Positions 62,435 to 62,760 of a DNA stretch of 62,760 nt are shown here, one piece after another. Numbering within the stretch: the stretch's first letter is position 1; each line of letters opens with the position of its first letter. A program made the translations under genes and the position numbers. The DNA is from Bacillota bacterium (GTDB taxonomy: Bacteria > Bacillota > Clostridia > Lachnospirales > Cellulosilyticaceae), in assembly GCA_023393125.1 (NCBI GenBank), contig JAEWMQ010000029.1:1-62760 (forward strand), written 5' to 3'. The notes below the pieces were generated by a model, which ran no database searches, was not told the DNA's origin, and saw only the letters and a program-made list of their open reading frames with translations.

Positions 62435-62760
62435 TCCTGCCTTAGCTACTACTTTACCATAACAAACTACTAAGAAATTTTATACGTTATTATAAGTTAA
62501 GATAAGCCTGAGAAAATCCTTCGTTAAGAGCTGATAAGCTGTATACGTTATTATTGCTTGGGCGGAACATAAGAAAATAGCTTGTAAGCTTGAAAACTCA
62601 CTATACTTTCTCACGCCGTTTTACTGTCAGGAACGTTTATGAGCTTAATAACGTTTGGAAGAAATGAGAGACTAACTATTAAAAGTCAAGTCCAAAATAC
62701 ATTTTCTTTTGAGAAAATGAAGAAGTGTATTTTACCATATTCAGATATTGAAAATGGCAT
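62435..62760. other. Non-coding tail with a palindrome relative
   Basis: No gene is seen. A second weaker palindrome spans 62560-62617 (GGCGG..AGAAAATAG / CTATACTTTCT..CGCC), and TATACGTTATTAT is repeated at 62481 and 62541. AAAATACA/TGTATTTT pairs at 62696 and 62727. The tract probably continues past the window. Confidence 0.5.

Overview
The window looks like chromosome of a low-GC, spore-forming clostridial Firmicute. An assignment to Lachnospirales, for example a Cellulosilyticum-like genus, is a guess from style and not proven. Evidence: strongly A/T-biased codons, AGGAGG ribosome sites, frequent GTG/TTG starts, the rapZ-yvcK-whiA-crh block, a SpoIID-type protein, a SpoVB-type flippase, small alarmone synthetase and several secreted proteins with copper-amine-oxidase-like stalk domains.

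The first ~31 kb is mostly core genome: a YedF-like DsrE protein, a catalytically dead-looking alpha/beta hydrolase, sbcDC, murB, rapZ-yvcK-whiA-crh, a SpoIID-family protein, an rRNA pseudouridine synthase, a YoaP-type acetyltransferase, queA, an acyl-ACP thioesterase, a papain-like amidase pair, cardiolipin synthase, a FliB-like protein, CPBP protease, aroC, tgt and yajC. Most of these units end in clear stem-loop terminators.

From ~31 to ~42.5 kb the content turns accessory: single small genes (CPBP protease, flavodoxin, PNPOx-like, HAD, signal peptidase, TIGR04076, ATC-hydrolase-like, DUF4180, HD). They are separated by copies of one ~170-bp terminator-plus-promoter module, and two gene fragments (NUDIX, a membrane protein) lie between. 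At 40.1 and 41.4 kb are two near-identical minus-strand units in which a Fur-box-like operator overlaps a good promoter and is followed 70 nt later by a terminator. I read them as a duplicated, possibly iron-controlled small RNA.

From ~42.6 to 50.1 kb there is a core patch: acylphosphatase, lysA with a TrmB-type regulator, rarA, a spoVB-like flippase, a RelQ-type synthetase and metA. From ~50.3 kb accessory genes resume. The most unusual structure is at 51.0-53.6 kb: an HNH endonuclease gene is followed by five genes, and each of the five is preceded, just before its ribosome site, by a copy of the 3' end of the HNH gene (the intact gene plus four detached tails). Further on come small membrane and lipoproteins, an ECF sigma factor overlapping a membrane regulator, a ~370-nt highly structured RNA without a protein partner (HEARO/omega-RNA-like), a PNPOx-like gene and a chloramphenicol-acetyltransferase family gene. 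The window closes in a non-coding tract with a 179-nt near-perfect palindrome. Assignments rest on reading the sequence and remembered family features; no search was run.
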